A stretch of DNA of 64,000 bases from Ottelia alismoides (GCA_037367405.1 JAZKJV010010547.1:1-64000); one strand, 5' to 3'; counted from the stretch's first letter, positions 1 to 12,501 are shown. Program-made: numbers and translations. The notes: generated by a model not told the origin, from the letters alone.

Positions 1-490
1 TATATTAGTCAAAGTTTTATTATTTTTGCATACTATTTTATAAAAGATTTATTTTTCATTGTTCTATTTAACCCGAAAAATCTACAAAAATACCTTTTGC
101 TGAATGTGATTTTCAGAAAAATTATGACTCGCCTAATTTTGATTTTGAATGAAAAGTTATTGGGCTAAATTGCTTGTTTTCTTAAGAAATGAATCCATTC
201 ACATTTATAGCCGCATTTCGTACAGCATAAAATATAGCAATAAAAATTCCTGAGCTTGAAAGTCATGCATTAAGTAATTTGATCCGAACCGTAAGTTATT
301 CCTTTATCTCGACTTTAAGACTTGTCCATGTTAAATACACTAAGCAACACATTGTTTAATTGATTAAATTTAAGCTTCCAATAATGACGCCGACGCCGAT
401 GAAATTCTAGGAAGCCATGGTTGGAAGCCTTTAATTTTGTCATATACTCGACATCGATAAATTTCGCTAAAAATATGTCATGCTAGATAT
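1..490. other. AT-rich gene-free sequence
   Basis: I see no coding potential, RNA gene or repeat structure here on either strand. Confidence 0.5.
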
Positions 491-499
491 GTTAATATT

Positions 500-1036
500 G
501 TAATAAATATAAAACCACCGGTGGTCGTGACGGAATACGCACAAAATACGACTCCGGTTTGTCGTAGATAAAGGAAAGAATCACAACTACAGACGACGAG
601 AACGTGCTGGAAGGTAGGAAGATGATGCTCCCCATTATTACCTCATACATAGCCAGAGAGTTGGATAGAACCATGCTTTCAAGAGTTGTCAGCAAACAAA
701 ACAGGAGATCATGCACCCCAAGCAATCATGGAGATTATTGCAACTATGGAAAAGTTGATCCTTCAGCTGGATGGATGAGGCAGACAGAAATGAGTAATCT
801 GCAGGGTTGCAGATCTGTGATTGTTGGTCAAGTTTTGGGTCTTCTGGTGTTTAAACTGCTAGTTGTTGTTCCTTTGCCGCTGTCCCTTTCTGTTCTAAAT
901 GCAGTTCTGCTATCTTGTTATTCTCTTTAAATTGTGGTGTTCGTTGTTTTTTCTTTGTTGGGTTAATGACGATGTACTAACACCATGCCGTCTTGGTTTG
1001 ATGAATGAAAATTTGATCTTTTTCTCGAAAAAAAAC
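500..1036 (+). mobile_element. Possible 3' tail of a LINE-like retroelement
   Basis: A more GC-balanced island inside AT-rich DNA. It has a short open frame (604-930) with no family I recognise, followed by a T/G-rich trailer that ends in a run of A at 1027-1034. That layout resembles the 3' end of plant L1 LINEs or of a retroposed transcript. I found no convincing target-site duplication. It could also be the last exon and 3'UTR of an unrecognised gene. Confidence 0.3.
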
Positions 1037-1152
1037 TAGTGGTTCCCACGATACAACATATCAAGTTGGAGGTATTCGTGCCTCGATCTCTCCTCTCTGT
1101 GTACATTTTAAAACATATGTTATGTATACATCAAAATATCAAGATCCGGCAC

Positions 1153-1530
1153 TACAAAAAATTGAGCTACAGTAACAGTTTTTTTAAAAATCCATCACTA
1201 AATATGTCGTTGTTAAATATATAACAACGATATTATTCGTTGCAAAATGATTTTTCGTACTCAAAATTAACAGCGAAAATCATATATGTCGTTAAATCAT
1301 TCGCAACGGTCCATATAGTGATGCTTATTCATTGCTATTTTTTCAAATTTAATTAATCGTCGCTAAATTTTGAACTAAAAAATTAGCGATGATTAGTTGA
1401 TATTTTGAATAATAGCAACAGATAAACGTCTCTATACAGACCGTTGCTAATGATATAATGACAGATATGATATTCGTCGTAAATTTCAATACGAAAACTC
1501 ATTTCGCAACAAGTTCATAAGTGGTGTAAT
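1153..1530. mobile_element. CACTA (En/Spm)-like terminal or non-autonomous element
   Basis: Begins with CACTACAAAAAA at 1153, the terminal sequence typical of plant CACTA transposons. It then shows roughly ten short repeats of the cgttgcTAA type in both orientations, for example around 1208-1230, 1241, 1294, 1361, 1386 and 1441. Dense subterminal repeats of this kind are typical of CACTA ends. A partner end near 1525 (agtggtg) is only a weak match and I see no clear 3-bp TSD. No transposase is present. Confidence 0.42.
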
Positions 1531-3114
1531 ATTTCTATATGTTGTTTAATGCACTAACCATACATGACTATTCTTAAGGGCATCTACTAATAGTCTGTGA
1601 TCCATAACGAATGAGGTATGCTTTTTGTTTCTTAGTTGGTTTGAAATCTAATTGTAGCACGAGTATTTATGCAGACATGGTAGTGAAATTGACATTTTGC
1701 TTTATTTTGATTAGGTCTCTGTATCAATACTTATTTAATATTTCTAAATTTTATGGGATCATGCTTAGGAAGTATAATCAATTAAAAAATGTGATCAAGT
1801 TGAGACGAATTAAAATTAATTGAACAAACCAAATAATTACTGAGAACTGATAGAAGTTGGATAAATTTTATTTTATTGATTACTAAAAGAATTGCCTATT
1901 AATTTGTTGTACAGAATATAATATTATTTGATTCATCGGTTTTGCAAATCAATTAGTCAAGTGAATTATTTTCAGATGGACAATGTGGAAATAATTAAGG
2001 TGTGTTTGGTACGCGGGTTACCCCGGGATAAACTGGTAGGTGGTAATCCGTTTTTGTGTTTTGGTGTTTGGATAGAGGGTTAAACTGTGGGTGGGTTTGT
2101 TGTAAATTTATTGTGATATGATTGTATTGAAGTTTGAAAAAGTAATTAGTTATTATGATGTGATTGTATTGGAGTTTGAAAAAGTAGGTAAAGGTTGAGT
2201 AGTTTATATTTTAACTGTTTTGAATTGGATGTTGTTGATGTTTTAAAATTTATTATGAAAGATCGATCTTTGGATTTCAAATTCGAGATCATGATTGCGT
2301 AGATCATCAAGATTTTTATATATAGATCAAATTTCGTATTGATCGGATAACCAAATTATGTTCCCATAAGAATGTGCACAACCAAATCAATTGGAAGAAT
2401 GTTATTTTCATTTGGTCAATTGGAAAATATTATAAAATCATGAGAATTTTTGAAAATTGAGAAAACAAATGAAAATAACATTGTTCCAATTGTGCTTGTT
2501 AATGTTTGTAATAAATATCTTCTTTCAATTTGAATCCTGAATTCAATTATAAATCATGTTTATCTTGTGATTTCAATATAAACATTGAAAGATAACTGAA
2601 TTATTATGTGATGTTTGGACCTTAAAATTATTGCTTTTTTGATATTTCCTTTATGAATGTTATCCCTTTCTCTAACTTAATGATTGTAGCTGCAGCATTA
2701 AAGTTTATTATAATTAGAATGCTTCTAATGATTAGTGTGAATCTAAATATATTTAACCTGGTAATTGTTTACAATGTTATCTGATCCTTCCATGCCTCAA
2801 ATTTTCTAAGTAGCGTGCTAAGATAAGAGATGCATTTGTGATCTTCCTTTTTATTAAAGTCGCATTGCTACATGAATATTACGTGCTTAGTAAAATATTT
2901 CAACTTAAATGCAATCACTCAAATGCATGGAAGTAGATGCAGGAACTTAAATGTGTTAGGATATTGATGCACAAAGGACTCAAGGTAACTTGGATCCATA
3001 ACACTTAAATTTAGGTTGTTTAAGATATGGGCCAATCTTCTACTATATTTTACAAGAGTGACCAATAAGGAATATGTAGTGTTGATGCAGTTAAGTTGAG
3101 ATATTCCACTTAAG
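1531..3114. other. AT-rich gene-free sequence with one possible transposon end
   Basis: No gene is visible. At about 2000 the sequence taa-ggtgtgtttggt resembles a PIF/Harbinger (Tourist-type) terminus next to a TAA target, but I found no matching inverted end downstream. Confidence 0.3.
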
Positions 3115-3130
3115 TACAAGGACTATATAT
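3115..3130. repeat. Left target-site duplication of the L1 LINE
   Basis: tacaaggactatatat here recurs exactly at 4001-4016. A 16-bp perfect direct repeat around the element is the expected footprint of target-primed reverse transcription. Confidence 0.85.
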
Positions 3131-4000
3131 ATTTTTTGGTAAGTAAGTAATTGTATATATATCATTAAAAAATGGTATACATGTTCGGCCCAAGGGCCAA
3201 TTGAAAATCCAATACTGTAAACAACATGATCTGTTTGGGGGAAACGAAAACCCTTAAGAGGCACAAGGGACAAATTGTCATGGACTAATCCAAAATAATT
3301 CTACCACTCCGGAGAACATGGTGGAAGATGGAGGAGAGTGTAGAGGGGCATTGCTCAGCCCACCTCCTGTTTCTTTCAGACCATATGCGCCACACGACGA
3401 TAGCCAGTAGAGGGCCAAGCTTCATGCGGGCAGCCTTGAGTGGGTACAGGGAGATCCAGTTCAGAGAGTCCTTGAGGGAAGACATCGAAGGGGAAGGCAA
3501 ATCCAAGGCAACACAAGATGAGGTCCATGCCGAGGCCACAAAAGCACAGGAGAAGAACAGATGGCCATGCGACTCCAAGTCACGGCCGCAGAGTAACAAA
3601 GGCCATGGGACATACACCCCAAGAAGCAAGCCGATCAATAGTAGGGAGGCACTCCAGCACCCCCCGATAGAGAGCAAAGGAAAACCTGGGCGGGGATTCC
3701 TTAGACCGAACAATAGGGGCCCAAAAAGGAAGTTCTACACTAGTGCGCATGAGCTCAAGGGCAGCAGCAAAGTTGAAGCTTTTAGGCGGGGGATCCAGCC
3801 ATACGGTGGAGCATTACCAGAGATAGCTGGACGGATAAGAGGCCTCAAGTTGAGGATAGCCTTCCAAACCCGCGAGGCCGAGGCCGAGGGTTGAGCAGAC
3901 CAAAAGGAGAGGTTGTGCAGGTACATGGATCACATGTAGTTAGCCCATATAGAGGAATTGGAGGAGAGAATCCTCGAAGTCCAGCAAGCTACCATAGCAT
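3131..4000 (-). mobile_element. 5'-truncated L1-type LINE (zf-RVT tail and 3'UTR)
   Basis: On the minus strand the frames at 3926-3735 and 3713-3285 read like the C-terminal tail of a plant L1 ORF2. There is a conserved stretch with VWKAILNLRPL, then a zinc-binding reverse-transcriptase tail with LLCGRDLESHGHLFFSC, then an IVVWRIWSERNRR block. The frames are shifted relative to each other, so it is dead. The endonuclease and RT domains are missing, so it is 5'-truncated at 4000. The sense 3' end near 3131 is A-rich. A perfect 16-bp TSD brackets 3131-4000. The longer open frame on the opposite strand (3328-3894) is antisense to this and not a gene. Confidence 0.85.
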
Positions 4001-4016
4001 TACAAGGACTATATAT
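4001..4016. repeat. Right target-site duplication of the L1 LINE
   Basis: Exact 16-bp copy of 3115-3130. Confidence 0.85.
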
Positions 4017-5430
4017 GAAGATAATAACCCTAAGAGAGTCATGAACCCAAGGAGCTTTGGGTAGATTGTGTGGTGGCTCAACTTGAAGTAAGAGGGAAGG
4101 AAAAGAGATAAGATCGTACTACATATGCCTAGCTTTACATATATACATGTCGCGCTCGTGTTGTCTTTCATGTGATAAAGATTGCTTATTTTGCCATGTG
4201 TGTAGCCTTGTAGTGACAAGCAATAAGCTTATAACCATATTGGTGTAGCTTTAGTATGAAAATAACTTTAGTAGTTACTTGCAACATGAATCTGGTTATG
4301 CTTTCTTCTCTTGTACTTAGCGGCCAAAGTATGATTAATAACTTTGTATAAGAAATTGAAATAGAAATGGAAGTTGATTTTTTTCTTATTAACATATGTT
4401 AGTATGTTATGCTTATTGATACAATATAAATGCTTAATCTTTCAACGTAATTAATTATGATTATGTTGCTGGTTACATATTCATATACAACCTTTGGCAT
4501 CTCTTTACTTGCAAATGAAATTGATGTAGATGTATTTCAACTCTTGATGATACATCCGCTGCAAGTCCTCCTATCTAAGGAAGAAGAATAGGATGCTGTG
4601 AAAACATGTAACAGAATGGTGTGGATGATGAGAATATTCACCCCTCTCTATCTACTATCTACTACATTTCAGGATAGAAATCAAAAGCATTCACCTAGGA
4701 TAGCAAGCGAGGATTTCCTAGCAGAGTGAAAGTGTGGTATAACCATCGTTAATCATTTATAAATGGATATTCGTTGAAGTTGCTCATCATCTAACACTTT
4801 TCACCTTGACATATACAAGTATATATTGCTTAATTGAGCTACTTAACACACCTTTCAATTTGTGACCGAGGTAAAAAGACGGTACGATGGGATATACTTG
4901 GTGACTGTATGGAAGATTAGTTACTTTTGATAAAGAGGTAGTCCACTACTTCCACCTTTCCTAGTGCATTTTTCTTTTGTTATATTTAGGATGTATATTT
5001 GACATCATTTAATAAAAGCTTTTAAAATACTCCTTTTCTTTTAAAATATTATTATACATCGTTATCATGTTTCATGTTATCATGTTTCATGTTGAATATA
5101 TGGATATCTATCATCTGTGATGAAATTAATTGTGGTTGATCATATGGATGCTTGGTATTTGATGCTGGATGACTCAACATTGGGTTGATTGACGAAATTA
5201 ACTATCTCCATGGGAACATTTTGAGAGGATCCAGATCGACCCAGGAACATGATGTAACAGAGATGATATTATAGCAAGGTCATCCCGATGAATACAAAAA
5301 TCATGAAAGCATACCTGATTGTTGTCCATATACGATCTTAGACCGGACATGGCACATACCTTAATGTCCCTCTTGATTCATATTGAGCCTTAATCTTCTA
5401 ATTCTTGATTGTATGTTAAATATAGACACA
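4017..5430. other. Gene-free sequence, possibly 5' part of the dead Ty3 element
   Basis: No coding sequence, RNA gene or clear repeat. It lies upstream of Ty3 gag remnants, so it may include the leader or LTR of that element, but nothing in the sequence proves this. Confidence 0.3.
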
Positions 5431-5439
5431 GCTCCACAA

Positions 5440-5973
5440 ACAAAGTTTGTTGCACTGTCTCAGCAAGCAGCAACCGATCATGGATCTCTGCTGCAAGAGA
5501 TTTATTAGTAGATGTTGGCTATGAAGGCCAGGGAGGCTGGGCAGCATGATGACATTGAAGGGAGCCACAAGGTTGATTATAAGGTTGGTGTTGGTAAGGA
5601 CATGGAAGGCAAGGATGATGAATTATAAGGTGACCAAAAGTTGACATGTGGGTTGTCTAGCTCTAAGAAGAAACAATTGCATTTCCACGTATTTTTTTCC
5701 ACGACAAGATTGCACACTTTAAGGATGGCAGTAAGTCATGTGATGATGATGATTTTCTTGTTGAGGGTGAAGGTGCATTCGAGGTTGATGGTATTCCTGA
5801 TGAGTTACATGTGGTGTTTTCTACAAATACATTAACTGGAGTAGCCCAGAGGTGGTGGAAGGTACCAAGGATAGGTTGCAGAAGCCATGGAAGTGAATGA
5901 ATTTTGTGATCTTGTTTAGTCGGCAACATTACACATGCCATTGGAGAGAAGTTAAGAGAAGGCCGCTCATCTA
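5440..5973 (+). pseudogene. N-terminal gag remnant of the dead Ty3 element
   Basis: Broken frames translate to a retrotransposon-gag-like stretch with GIPDELHVVFSTNTLTG followed by VAQRWWK. This resembles the GEA-x-x-WW core of plant Ty3 gag. Stops and shifts interrupt it. It stops at 5973, where a copia LTR is inserted; gag-like sequence resumes at 13888 on the same strand after that insertion. The assignment rests on the WW motif and on this continuity. Confidence 0.5.
5969..5973. repeat. Left TSD of the copia solo LTR
   Basis: atcta here versus gtcta at 13883-13887, four of five bases alike, directly outside the LTR ends. Confidence 0.6.
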
Positions 5974-8008
5974 TGAAGGAAGTTTAATATTTTGAATCAC
6001 AGAAACACGAAAAATAGCAAACTATTTGGAACTTCAAAAAGAATTGATCTCGGGAACTTACAATTTCAACACAACAAATTGTACATTACTAAGCCACATG
6101 ATTAAGAAAGTAATTTTTCATAATCATTTCACATATTTCATAGAATATAAGGAAGAGATAAAGAGTTCATATTGAAGTGTGATTTTCTAAACAAAGAAAT
6201 CTTCACAAATTAAGTCTGATATGCAGTCTCTTCTTTCGTAGGCATGATGATGAATCACATAGCTTCGTATGAACTTCGATGTCATCTTCTTGAAGTTGCC
6301 ATGTAAGGATGAGATCAAGATGATCTCAATCTCCTGATTTCGTCTCACGGAATCGATCCCTCCTTCACGCATGAGAAGCACAAAGAAGAGGATGATCTTC
6401 TCTTCCATAAGGCCATGCCTACGAAGAGAAGAAGAGAGGCTTAATGGTGAACGTGTAATGTCTAGTTGGAAAAGAGAGTAGACATGTATGAGAGATCCAA
6501 ACTCTCAATACTATTCTCTTCTTCAACTCTCAAGGCAATAGAAGTGTTATGGAATAGAAGCATGCACTTGGAGAGAGGCTATGCCCTCTCTTACATAGCA
6601 TGAGGGGACGTCTATAAAGAGTCTTGTCTTCGTAGTAGACATCATCTCTCCCTACCCTTGGATAATAGATTAAAGGCAAGGATTAAATCCCTTTTTGTTA
6701 ATAAATAGGACTTGAATTATCTCTTTTTATTGCCATAAAAATAAAGCAACAAATAAACAAAAACTATTAGAGCCTAATCTCATTAGGACTCTCATGATGG
6801 ACGTCGATGCTTCTCCAAGCAAGGATGTCCACCATATCTTATTTGTTGTTGAAGTTGTTGCTTCATTATCATAATAATAATATAATTTTTATTATTGGTA
6901 ATTTACGAGAGAACACTAGTAACTTATAAATCTTATTCATAAATCCAAAGAAAAATGTAAATCCAATTTTCTTTAAATTCCAATGCAAATCACAATCATC
7001 TAAGTGCCTTGAAATAATTATATGAATCAAATTCATATAAATAATAGTTATTATGAATCATTATTAATATTAATTATTGAATATTATTTGTGAATCATAT
7101 TCACAAATATACCCATGTAGAAATTTAATTATGACTATAACAATTATTGTCTCGATTTTGACATCACATAGTACGAGTCCTAATCCAATTAGGGCTCATG
7201 AGTTACCATTGCAGATACTTGAAAATAATATCAGAGAGATCATGCTATCAACGTATAGTGACTTGAAATTTGGATAACTATCTAATTTCAGGCTTTATGC
7301 CATTTTTGATGAAATGGAATGTACTCTATCTTCGAGTTGAGATGAAATCATTGACAATCTATGTAAGCTTCAGGAAATGCATTACCCTCCCCATGAGCTC
7401 AATAAATGAGCGCATTGATGAACTCAACTCCTAACTTCATTTTAATCATAGTCCAAACCATTTATAACTTAGAAATGAGCTCACAAAGATGTTCATCTCC
7501 ATTTCCATTACCAATATCTATCCAACATTTGAACATTGAAATTGGAATAGGATATTAAAATAAAATGAAATGAGATTTAATCCAAATAATTCTCATATTA
7601 TTAAGCCAAGAAATGGTTACTAGAATCCATATGGTTTCATCATTCTCTTGGAATGGAAGTGTCTTAGTAGATGATTTATTAAGATAGATTTAACCAAGAG
7701 TATTCCCAATACTCATTCATCCTTTATATTGGAAGATTTTGATATAACCGAAGTTCAAACCTTAGTTTGGCTCTCTTCTTTGGGACATATCAATAGTTTG
7801 ACTCTTATCTTTCATAAACAAGATGGTCATACATGAAATTCTTTTTGACCCCCAAAATATCTCATGAATGAGCTCAGTCTCCCACTTCATCAAATATAAA
7901 AATATATGATTCATTTGAGAGATCATACTTCTCATTTACCCTCATATTCACACTAGCTATCCGGTATATGGACCTTGGTTAGGTCTTCAACTGAATGGTA
8001 TGTCTAAT
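5974..8008 (-). mobile_element. Old copia solo LTR, 3' portion
   Basis: Read on the minus strand this aligns by eye with the young LTR at 50254-52778. Shared blocks include gacctaa(c/t)caaggtc at about 7980, gatctctcaaa, gagctcattcatgagatatt, cactatacgt, caagtatctgc, ctttgtttaga and the terminal cttcctTCA at 5974. It covers the LTR from about base 510 to its end with indels. Two hairpins of the young LTR's ladder survive at 7018-7040 and 7085-7109. The first 400 bases of the LTR lie at 13486-13882, so this LTR was split by the insertion at 8009-13485. The element's internal part is absent: Ty3 gag flanks both sides, so it is a solo LTR. Confidence 0.7.
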
Positions 8009-9928
8009 TGACAGCTCGTTCGGATCCCCTTGTTAATTTGTTGTTTTTATTATAGCATGAAAATCCAACAATCAATCAAAATCCACATAAAAATAATTAT
8101 GTAATTAACTCCAATGTGACAATTTATTTATTTTACTTGGTCGAGTCCCAAGGTCGAACTTAGGGAGCTAATACTAGGGTCTAGAGTCAATTTTCAAACA
8201 ACTCAGAATAATAGGTTTTAAAAGGAGGATTTTCATATTTTTTATTTTTGCAAATTTTTATGGTTTTTAAATAAAAGAGATGCAATTAATTAAAGAAAAT
8301 ATGATTCATGAATTTTACAAATATATTTTGTGCAAGAAAATAATGCTATGCAATGTAATGCAATTTTATAGAATTTCAAATGATGAATAAAATGAATGTG
8401 AAATGATAAATGCAGGAGTAAGCTGCCACACTAATAATTCATTTTAGTTCAATCCTTGAGCTTCCTTTAATTTCAGAGAACAAATGATCAATTATATCCA
8501 AGTTAAATCCCAAATTAATTCTCCCAATTCCACAATTTATTGAACAATAAAGAATCAATCTTAGAGAATAATTGTGCTCAAAATAATCAAATAATTCCTC
8601 AAAATTATTGATGATAAGAAGAGTCTCAAAATTAATAACTAAGTTTCTCAGATGATAAAGAATTAAACAAGCTTTAAAATGACACCAAGTTCATAAAAAT
8701 TGGACCTTAAGTGATCAATATCGGATGAAACAATTTCAAAGATATAAATGAAATTAAAATAAATAAAAGTTTTGCAAAATGGACCTTTCTAGTGTCTGAT
8801 CGAAAATTCACAAAACCCATAGGGGCTTCCTCTATAGTTTACCACTCAGTGGGCATTCCTTGTAATATATAAAACGCGATGGTTCTTTTGAGTAAATTTC
8901 CAAGAGGCGGGGGCCTTTGCATGAATTTCTAGAAGAAATGAGGCTCGTGCACAAATTCCCCTTACACACTTGAGAGAATTCATGTGAGGGCTTTCTTTCC
9001 AATTCATGAAACATGGGGTATCGGTGCAAATCCACCAAGCCTCGTGTGTGAAGCACACGATGTGCTTAGGTTTGGGTGTTGAGGCTTCACGTGGCTGATT
9101 TTGGTTGCCTGGATCTACTCGAGATTGGGAGGATCAGATGGTCTATCAATGGTGCAAATGATGGAGAGCTCGAGATCAACAGTTGAGATTTGGGGACTAA
9201 TATTTGTCTACGACCAAAGCAAGTGATTGATCCATGATTGGGAATCTATAATGATGTTACCACTCCGATCTTGATCGAAGGGCAACTGTAGATCACGTAT
9301 TCCTTAGATGTTCATCTCCAACAACGACGGAGTTGACTCAATAGTTGCCACAGGTATCCACGGTAGAACCCCAAAAAGAGCTTGAACCACTGAGGGCTAG
9401 AGGATGTCCTAGAGATGTTGCCTAATGCTCGTTCAGATGCTACTCCTTCAAACGACTATGAAGCTAGAGGTTGGGACATCGGCTTGGATGTTGTAGCACC
9501 CAGAAGGGAGGTGAATGGGGGCACTCTTGTGGAGCTCGTGGAGGAGGGAGGTGAAGCTCGAGTGACAATTCATAAGACATGGAAGGTATAAATTCTTACT
9601 GATTTCTCGGCGATGGTCAGTGTCGAATCAAGGTGATGAGAAAGGGGTTGTTCAAGCAAATAGCAGAGATATGCGACGGTGAGGATGAAGAAAAGAAAAT
9701 GAAAAGAAGAAAAAGAAGAAGAAAGATATTACCTACAAGATGTCGTCCATGCCTATGTTGAAGAAGGTTTATCTCAACTCAAGTTATCGCCTCAGTCGGG
9801 GATGGTCGATGAAACTTCACAACGATTGAAAACAATGTAATAATCGCTAAGAACCCACTGATCACGCCTGAGAGAAGATGTCTTGGCCATGGATGGATGC
9901 TCGTTGCTATCACCAATGCTCGAGTCCC

Positions 9929-9966
<38 letters not shown>

Positions 9967-10794
9967 ATAGATGAAGGTGGATGATCCTACTGGTCAGCGT
10001 TATGTTTTTTTATAGAGAAGCAACATAAGGTATTGGATTGGATTGGTGAGAGGGTTTGGGGATAGAGTCTTGACAAGGCATATGTGTTCATGGGTTCTAA
10101 CAGTTGGGGAAAGGAGTGTTTGGCGATAAGGATAGAGTTTGATTGGTTGGTTCAGTTGCAGAGATTAGGGAAGCTGGAGAGGGGGTTTGGTTGGTTGTCA
10201 AAGATTGATCGCGATAAGGTTGTTTGCGATGGCTTAGAAGTTGGGTTCTCCATTGGGGTTTGTGGTTAGAGGGGATAAGGTTCGATGAAGGAGGAGCAAT
10301 AACAATCGACCGCTGGAAAGAGATAGAGGTGATTGGGTTGATTGTAGACATAGAAGAGGAGAAAGAGAAGAGATTTGGCGATGGGGATATAGTTCATGGA
10401 AGTTGGGTTTCATCATGTTGGAGGGAATAAAGAAATGGGAAGCCAGTGGTTGTTAGGATAGGGATGAGTCATGTAGGGACGACCGATAAAGAGGGGTTGG
10501 TTGGAGATGATCGGTCAGATAGAGGCGGAGCATGAGCAAGGTGATGTTGGAGGAACGGGACAAACAACATTGGTCGTTGGATCAAACACTATCCAACGAC
10601 CAAGAGAGGCTCACTTACACAACACTTTAGGGAGATATGATGAGTGCGAGAGAGTCAGGGCCTGTTGGATCAAACTTTATCCAACGGCCTAGATGGACGA
10701 TGCTAAATGACAAAAGGCATTGACCAACGTGGAGGTGGGTTTGACTTTGCGCCGGGGTGGCTCCAGTGGGAATGCGACACATGCATGCGTTGAC
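8009..10794 (-). mobile_element. Athila-type solo LTR, first segment
   Basis: In + orientation this shares the layout of the LTRs at 25110, 40745 and 60775. It opens with TGA and an AT-rich lead with aaatccaacaatcaa. Next is a conserved motif (aaggtcgaacttagggagc at 8151, compare agggtcggactcaaggagc at 25285). A long AT-rich run follows, then a GC-rich block from about 8800 to 10790. It ends in gttgaccattgacc at 10789, the place where the sister LTRs have their paired W-box. A LINE inserted at exactly that point. The rest of the LTR is 12502-13485. Without the LINE the LTR is about 3.8 kb, similar to the one at 40.7-44.6 kb. Confidence 0.6.
9931..9962. repeat. (CT)n microsatellite
   Basis: About 16 uninterrupted CT units inside the GC-rich block of the Athila-type LTR. 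Confidence 0.9.
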
Positions 10795-10802
10795 CATTGA
10801 CC
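10794..10802. repeat. Left TSD of the RTE LINE
   Basis: ccattgacc here recurs exactly at 12493-12501, at the two ends of the LINE. Confidence 0.75.
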
Positions 10803-10803
10803 C

Positions 10804-10838
<35 letters not shown>

Positions 10839-12492
10839 AGCCTTTTCCCACAATTAAGTATGGTCGGCTACATCGATTCTTTGCCTCCACTCAGATCTAT
10901 CTTGGGTCAATCCCGGGCTTATATCCACAAAACTAAGATCCCTCCATATGGTATCTTTCCATCACTTCTTGGGTCGTCCTCTCCCTCTCTTAGCCGGCTC
11001 AACATCCCAACACTCGCATCTCCTATCTGGTGCATCAAATGATCTTCTTTGCAAATGACCAAACCATCTTAAGCGATTTTCCCGCATCTTATCCTCGATC
11101 GGAGCTACACCAACTTTCTTTCTGATTGCATCATTTCGAATCCAATCTTTACGTGTGTGTCCACACATCCACCTTAGCATTTTCATTTCTGCTACCATCA
11201 TTCTCTGCATGTGTCTATGGTTCACAGGCCAACATTCAGATCCTAGAGCATAGCAGGTCTCATGGCTTCTTTGTAAAACTTTCCTTTAATTTTTAAAGGG
11301 ATTTTCTTATCACAGAGAACATAGGCTCCTCTTCACTTTAGCCAGCCTGCATTTATTCTATTAATAACATCTCCATCAATTTACCTATCATGTTGCAAAA
11401 TAGATCCCAGATATCTAAAAGAATCTCTCTTCCGAATGTTATCATCACCAATCTTCACCTCAATTCCTTCACTATTGCTTCCATCAAAGGTGCACTCCAT
11501 ATATTCTGTCTTAGCCCCTACTTATACGAAATCCTTTACTCTCCAACTCATATCTCTAGACCTTAAGATTCTCATTTACCCCATATCTAATGTCGTCAAT
11601 CAACACAATATCATCAGTAAATATCATACACCAAGGCAGCTCATCATGAATGTGACTTGTCAACTCGTCCATAATCAACGTAAAAAGAAATGGACTCAAA
11701 GTTGAACCTTGATGTAAACCAATGCTGATGTCAAAATAGCCAGTCTTCCCAGACGGGATCCTTACACAAGATAAAGCCCTGTCATACATGTCCTTTGTGA
11801 GGTTAATGTATAGGACATGTACTTGTCTCTTCTCCAAAACTCTCCACAGTATCTCTCGTGGGACAGAATCAAAAGCCTTCTCCAAATCAATAAAGATCAT
11901 ATGGAGGTTCTCCCTTTTAGCTCTATATATCTCTATTGTTCTCCTCAGCAAATGGATGACTTCAATAGTTGAGCTACCTGGCATGAATCTTCTTTTACGT
12001 TGGAAACTTGTCTCAACCTTCTTTCGATCACACGTTCCCAAATTTTCATAGTGTGACTCATCAGCTTGATACCTCTGTAATTTGAATAATTTTGAATGTC
12101 TCCTTTATTCTTATAAAGAGGTACCACGATACTCCTCCTCCAATCTTCAGGAATTTTCTTGCTTCACCAAATGACATTGAAATTCGTAAGCCAAGTCAAA
12201 TTGTGCTCACCTAAAACTCTCCATACTTCTCCAGGGATGTCATCCGGTCCTACACCTTTTCCAGGTCTCATAACCTTCAAAGCCTCCTCTACTTCCTTTC
12301 TTTGTATCTGTCTATAACTCGCACGATTCAAGAAACTTTCACTACTAGATAGATCACCCAAAGTGATCTCTCTATTTCCTTCCCTAATGAAAAGTTTATG
12401 GAAGTACTGCTCCCATCTAGCCTCTATATCCTTCTGAGTAACAAGCACGTGACCTTCCTCATCCTTAATGCATCTCACTTGAGAAAGGTCAT
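10803..12492 (-). mobile_element. 5'-truncated RTE-clade LINE with reverse transcriptase
   Basis: Minus-strand reading from 12492 to about 10960 gives a plant RTE polymerase in several shifted frames. It opens with DLSQVRCIKDEEGHVLV, then KVMRPGKGVGPDDIPGEVW and IFIDLEKAFDSVPREILW. The catalytic block is MIFTDDIVLID (about 11600), an intact DD pair. It ends in the RTE C-terminal [11 protein letters not shown] and a basic KRGRGRPKK tail. Downstream is a 3' end with the conserved ggtcggctacatcgat stretch and a (TTG)n tail, seen as (CAA)n at 10803-10839. Tails of that kind are characteristic of RTE elements. The apurinic endonuclease domain is missing, so the copy is 5'-truncated. The 9-bp TSD fixes both borders. 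Frameshifts make it non-functional. Confidence 0.88.
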
Positions 12493-12501
12493 CCATTGAC
12501 C
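12493..12501. repeat. Right TSD of the RTE LINE
   Basis: Exact copy of 10794-10802, immediately outside the truncated 5' end of the LINE. Confidence 0.75.

Noticed and set aside
3328..3894. 188-codon plus-strand frame
   Set aside because: It is antisense to the L1 LINE tail, whose minus-strand frames show family motifs; this frame shows none.
8065..8070. Inverted TGTTGG as the start of the copia LTR
   Set aside because: The LTR's true first 500 bp are at 13486-13882 and the TSD pair atcta/gtcta fits that reading; no TSD fits 8070.
10097..10430. Four overlapping short frames on both strands
   Set aside because: GC-rich LTR sequence without family motifs or a consistent frame.
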